Shown piece by piece: positions 6,060 through 7,731 of a DNA stretch of 7,731 nt; position 1 is the first letter of the stretch, and each line of letters starts with the position of its first letter. Below the pieces are notes generated by a model. It did no database searches. It saw nothing but the letters and a program-made list of their open reading frames with translations, and was not told the origin of the DNA. The DNA lies in contig JBIJDM010000144.1 of NCBI GenBank assembly GCA_044344145.1, positions 1-7,731 on the forward strand, read 5' to 3'. Source of the stretch: JBAXGE01 sp044344145 (GTDB lineage Bacteria > Planctomycetota > Phycisphaerae > WQYP01). Position numbers and translations under genes: made by a program.

Positions 6060-7232
6060 ATGAAGGTATACACCATGCTATGGCGCATTTTACTGTCCGT
6101 AGTCATAGTATTCATGGTGACGGGCTGCGAAAATATTCGCGCCAACCACTCGGGTCTGGCCCGGATAGACAACACGGGCGATATTAGGATTGAGCAAGCT
6201 CGGTTGGGCGACTTTGAGGGAGCATCGTTCAGTCAAACGATTATTACTAGTGATGGGCAGCGCGTGATTATCGCCTTGCATAGTTACCAGTATACAGAGC
6301 CCAATCGTCGCAACAGAATGCTCGACATACTGTTCAACCCGGGATCCGGGTTGGGTGATGCCGGGAATTATGCGTCCAAAACAATAAATGTGTGGGACCC
6401 CGATCTACATATCTTCCGTGTACGCTCGGGACAACTGATTAAAACTCTCCCAACGAAGGCCCAGAGGATATCCCTTTCGTCCAATGATCGGTGGCTGCTG
6501 ACGCTGGATTCTAAAAATCTGCTGCGCCGCTGGGATTTGGATTGGGGCCAGCACACCGACCCACTCATAATCAACGGCGCAACCGGAGATTCAGATGGCC
6601 CAGTGGCGATTTCTGCGGATGGAAGCCGTGCGGCGGTGGTGCTGCGTAATCACTACCAAGAACCCGGTATAATCGTGCTTGTCGACTTGGAACGATTGAC
6701 GATACTTCACCGCATCTATGTAGCAGGAAAAATGGACGAGGAGGCTGTTGTTAAAAATCTCAGATTCAGCCCCGACAACCGTCTTCTGGCGGTGGAGACC
6801 AGTCATTACGCGCATCTAGTGGACACCACTACGGGGGATATCCTGCCCATCCTACCCAAAGGCACGAGAGGTCTTTGGTTCGTTGAAAACAACCATCTGC
6901 TTGCCGTTAGTCGTGACAGCGTTGACCGGTTGGATAATTCGACCGGGAAACTTATCCGGCGCTATCCAATTCAAGTGGGAAATAAAACGCTCGTTGTGAT
7001 CAGCCCGGATGGGCTACATATTGCCGCGACAACGGATAATAGTATGAGCATACAAGTGTGGGATCTGACTGCCGAAACGTTAGCGTATGGTAACTTTAAA
7101 ACGCCGGGGCGCATCGCCACGATGCGATTCTCGGCCGACGGACAACAGCTTTTTACCGTAAACGACGAGTGGAAGTTCCGCAAAATCACTCTCAAGCCCA
7201 CCGTTGCTGTACAGAATACCCCTACTCAATGA
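6060..7232 (+). CDS. Predicted lipoprotein with WD40-like beta-propeller
   Basis: I do not recognise a named family. The ATG at 6060 has GAGG at 6048-6051 and opens a lipoprotein signal: a short charged start, a hydrophobic run (residues 7-20) and a VTGC lipobox with the lipidated cysteine at 23. The mature part would be anchored in a membrane and face the periplasm or outside. The rest looks like a beta-propeller. Repeated strands read SADGSRAAVV (185-194), SPDNRLLAVE (237-246), SPDGLHIAAT (315-324) and SADGQQLFTV (358-367), and WD-type ends occur at VWD (111-113), RWDL (157-160) and VWDL (333-336). Such proteins usually bind other proteins; no enzyme motif is seen. Base use differs from neighbours: G+C about 45-58% in the counted lines, nine ATA codons and five AGA/AGG, against two ATA in the much longer GH52 gene. 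Two TGA stops stand in tandem at the end. Recent acquisition is possible. Confidence 0.75.
   Translation: MKVYTMLWRILLSVVIVFMVTGCENIRANHSGLARIDNTGDIRIEQARLGDFEGASFSQTIITSDGQRVIIALHSYQYTEPNRRNRMLDILFNPGSGLGDAGNYASKTINVWDPDLHIFRVRSGQLIKTLPTKAQRISLSSNDRWLLTLDSKNLLRRWDLDWGQHTDPLIINGATGDSDGPVAISADGSRAAVVLRNHYQEPGIIVLVDLERLTILHRIYVAGKMDEEAVVKNLRFSPDNRLLAVETSHYAHLVDTTTGDILPILPKGTRGLWFVENNHLLAVSRDSVDRLDNSTGKLIRRYPIQVGNKTLVVISPDGLHIAATTDNSMSIQVWDLTAETLAYGNFKTPGRIATMRFSADGQQLFTVNDEWKFRKITLKPTVAVQNTPTQ
6335..6353. repeat. Perfect inverted repeat inside the lipoprotein gene
   Basis: CAACCCGG, a GAT loop and CCGGGTTG form a perfect eight-base-pair stem on codons for N93-P-G-S-G-L98. No T-tract follows, so it does not look like a terminator. 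Its function is unknown; it may be chance. Confidence 0.35.
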
Positions 7233-7358
7233 TGATCGTGAAGCGGTCTTTAGTACGGATGGCGGGTGCGAGATTTGTATCACTCAATTATGGCCTGCCT
7301 CGATGTTTTCGGGGCTGAACAAGCTTATTGCAACGTGGTCATAGCACGTCCCACACGT
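7233..7358. other. Convergent intergenic region between lipoprotein gene and mutL
   Basis: Both flanking genes end here. Two short hairpins are visible. One is GCCTCGA at 7297-7303 pairing with TCGGGGC at 7309-7315 (seven pairs, one a G-T wobble, five-base loop). The other is ACGTG at 7333-7337 pairing with CACGT at 7345-7349. Neither has a clear T-tract on either strand, so they are only possible terminator elements. No gene is supported in this stretch. Confidence 0.35.
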
Positions 7359-7731
7359 TTAACGCCGCTTGAATTGTTTTTCCAACTCGGCAATCGTGAA
7401 ACGCAACGTGGTGGGCCGGCCATGGGGACAGTTGCTGCCGCGTTCGGTCTGATCGCGCCGGATGAGCAAGGCCCGCATTTCTCCTTCGGATAGCGGCATG
7501 CCCGCTTTGATGGCGGCTTTGCATGAGGCCATATCCAGCACTTCATGCAGCAGTTCTTCCTGCGTCAGTCGGCTGCCCACTTCCAGCAGCTTGTCGAGCA
7601 ATTCGCGGATGAATTCATGCGGCCGGGCGCGGTACATCAGCGTGGGGAAGCTCTGAATGGCAATCGCCCCCTGATCCAACTGGGTATATTCCACCCCGAG
7701 TTTTTCCAACAGCGGTTGCACCTGTTCCAAT
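7359..7731 (-). CDS. mutL: DNA mismatch repair protein MutL, C-terminal end (5' part outside window)
   Basis: The last 124 or so residues of MutL, which links mismatch recognition by MutS to strand nicking. Numbering from the first visible codon (7730-7728, an internal TTG leucine), ASCKAAIKAG lies at 68-77, MPLSEGEMRALL follows, CPHGRPT lies at 101-107, and the protein ends in FKRR with a TAA at 7361-7359. The CPHGRP motif is the zinc-site element of the C-terminal endonuclease domain found in MutL of bacteria that lack MutH, such as Bacillus, and in eukaryotic PMS2. The usual ACR/ACK element appears as SCK. The DQHA metal motif expected upstream is outside the window. The gene converges on the lipoprotein gene. 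Confidence 0.93.
   Translation of the reverse strand, partial: LEQVQPLLEKLGVEYTQLDQGAIAIQSFPTLMYRARPHEFIRELLDKLLEVGSRLTQEELLHEVLDMASCKAAIKAGMPLSEGEMRALLIRRDQTERGSNCPHGRPTTLRFTIAELEKQFKRR

Noticed and set aside
7297..7315. Hairpin in the convergent gap as an intrinsic terminator
   Set aside because: The stem is acceptable but there is no T-run after it on either strand, so it is mentioned only as part of the intergenic entry.
7266..7493. Small plus-strand open frame crossing the end of mutL
   Set aside because: Most of it lies antisense to the well-conserved MutL C-terminus; it has no ribosome binding site or family resemblance.

Overview
The window is a stretch of bacterial chromosome of fairly high G+C (about 60-68% in the lines counted by hand, outside one gene). 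It carries six recognisable genes and no RNA gene, CRISPR array, insertion sequence or phage gene that I can see. The wording of the DnaE fragment (alanine-rich 'ANALYRPGPM' region, 'AISKK', 'GFNKSHSTRYA') looks most like the DnaE of Planctomycetota or other members of the PVC group. That taxonomic call rests on memory and is tentative. The MutL fragment is of the endonuclease type, so the host is not an E. coli-like MutH organism.

Layout, left to right. Bases 3-1706 (+) hold the C-terminal part of dnaE, the catalytic subunit of replicative DNA polymerase III; it is cut off at the left edge. After a 79-base gap with an odd-spaced palindrome and a good ribosome binding site comes a full-length family GH52 beta-xylosidase (1786-4083, +). 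It is followed 11 bases later by an MgtC/SapB-DUF4010 membrane protein (4095-5408, +) and 20 bases later by purE (5429-5950, +). These three sit tightly in one direction and look like a transcription unit. A 109-base gap with a plausible extended -10 promoter then leads to a lipoprotein with a WD40-like beta-propeller (6060-7232, +). This gene has clearly different base and codon use from its neighbours. The window ends with the 3' end of mutL on the minus strand (7731-7359), convergent with the lipoprotein gene.

How the genes fit together: dnaE, purE and mutL are housekeeping functions (replication, purine synthesis, mismatch repair). The GH52 enzyme would remove xylose from short xylo-oligosaccharides in the cytoplasm, since it has no export signal. 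The MgtC-like protein is an inner-membrane protein of uncertain role, and its ribosome binding site overlaps the GH52 stop codon, so the two may be translated in a coupled way. No transporter, xylose isomerase, regulator or other xylan enzyme is in view, so a xylan-use locus is not demonstrated.

The most interesting signal is a perfect 18-base G+C palindrome followed by five T residues inside the first codons of the GH52 gene. It has the exact form of an intrinsic terminator but lies on codons for the conserved N-terminal motif of the family. It could be a translation-sensitive attenuator or a coincidence forced by the protein sequence. I see no convincing new multi-gene system in this window.
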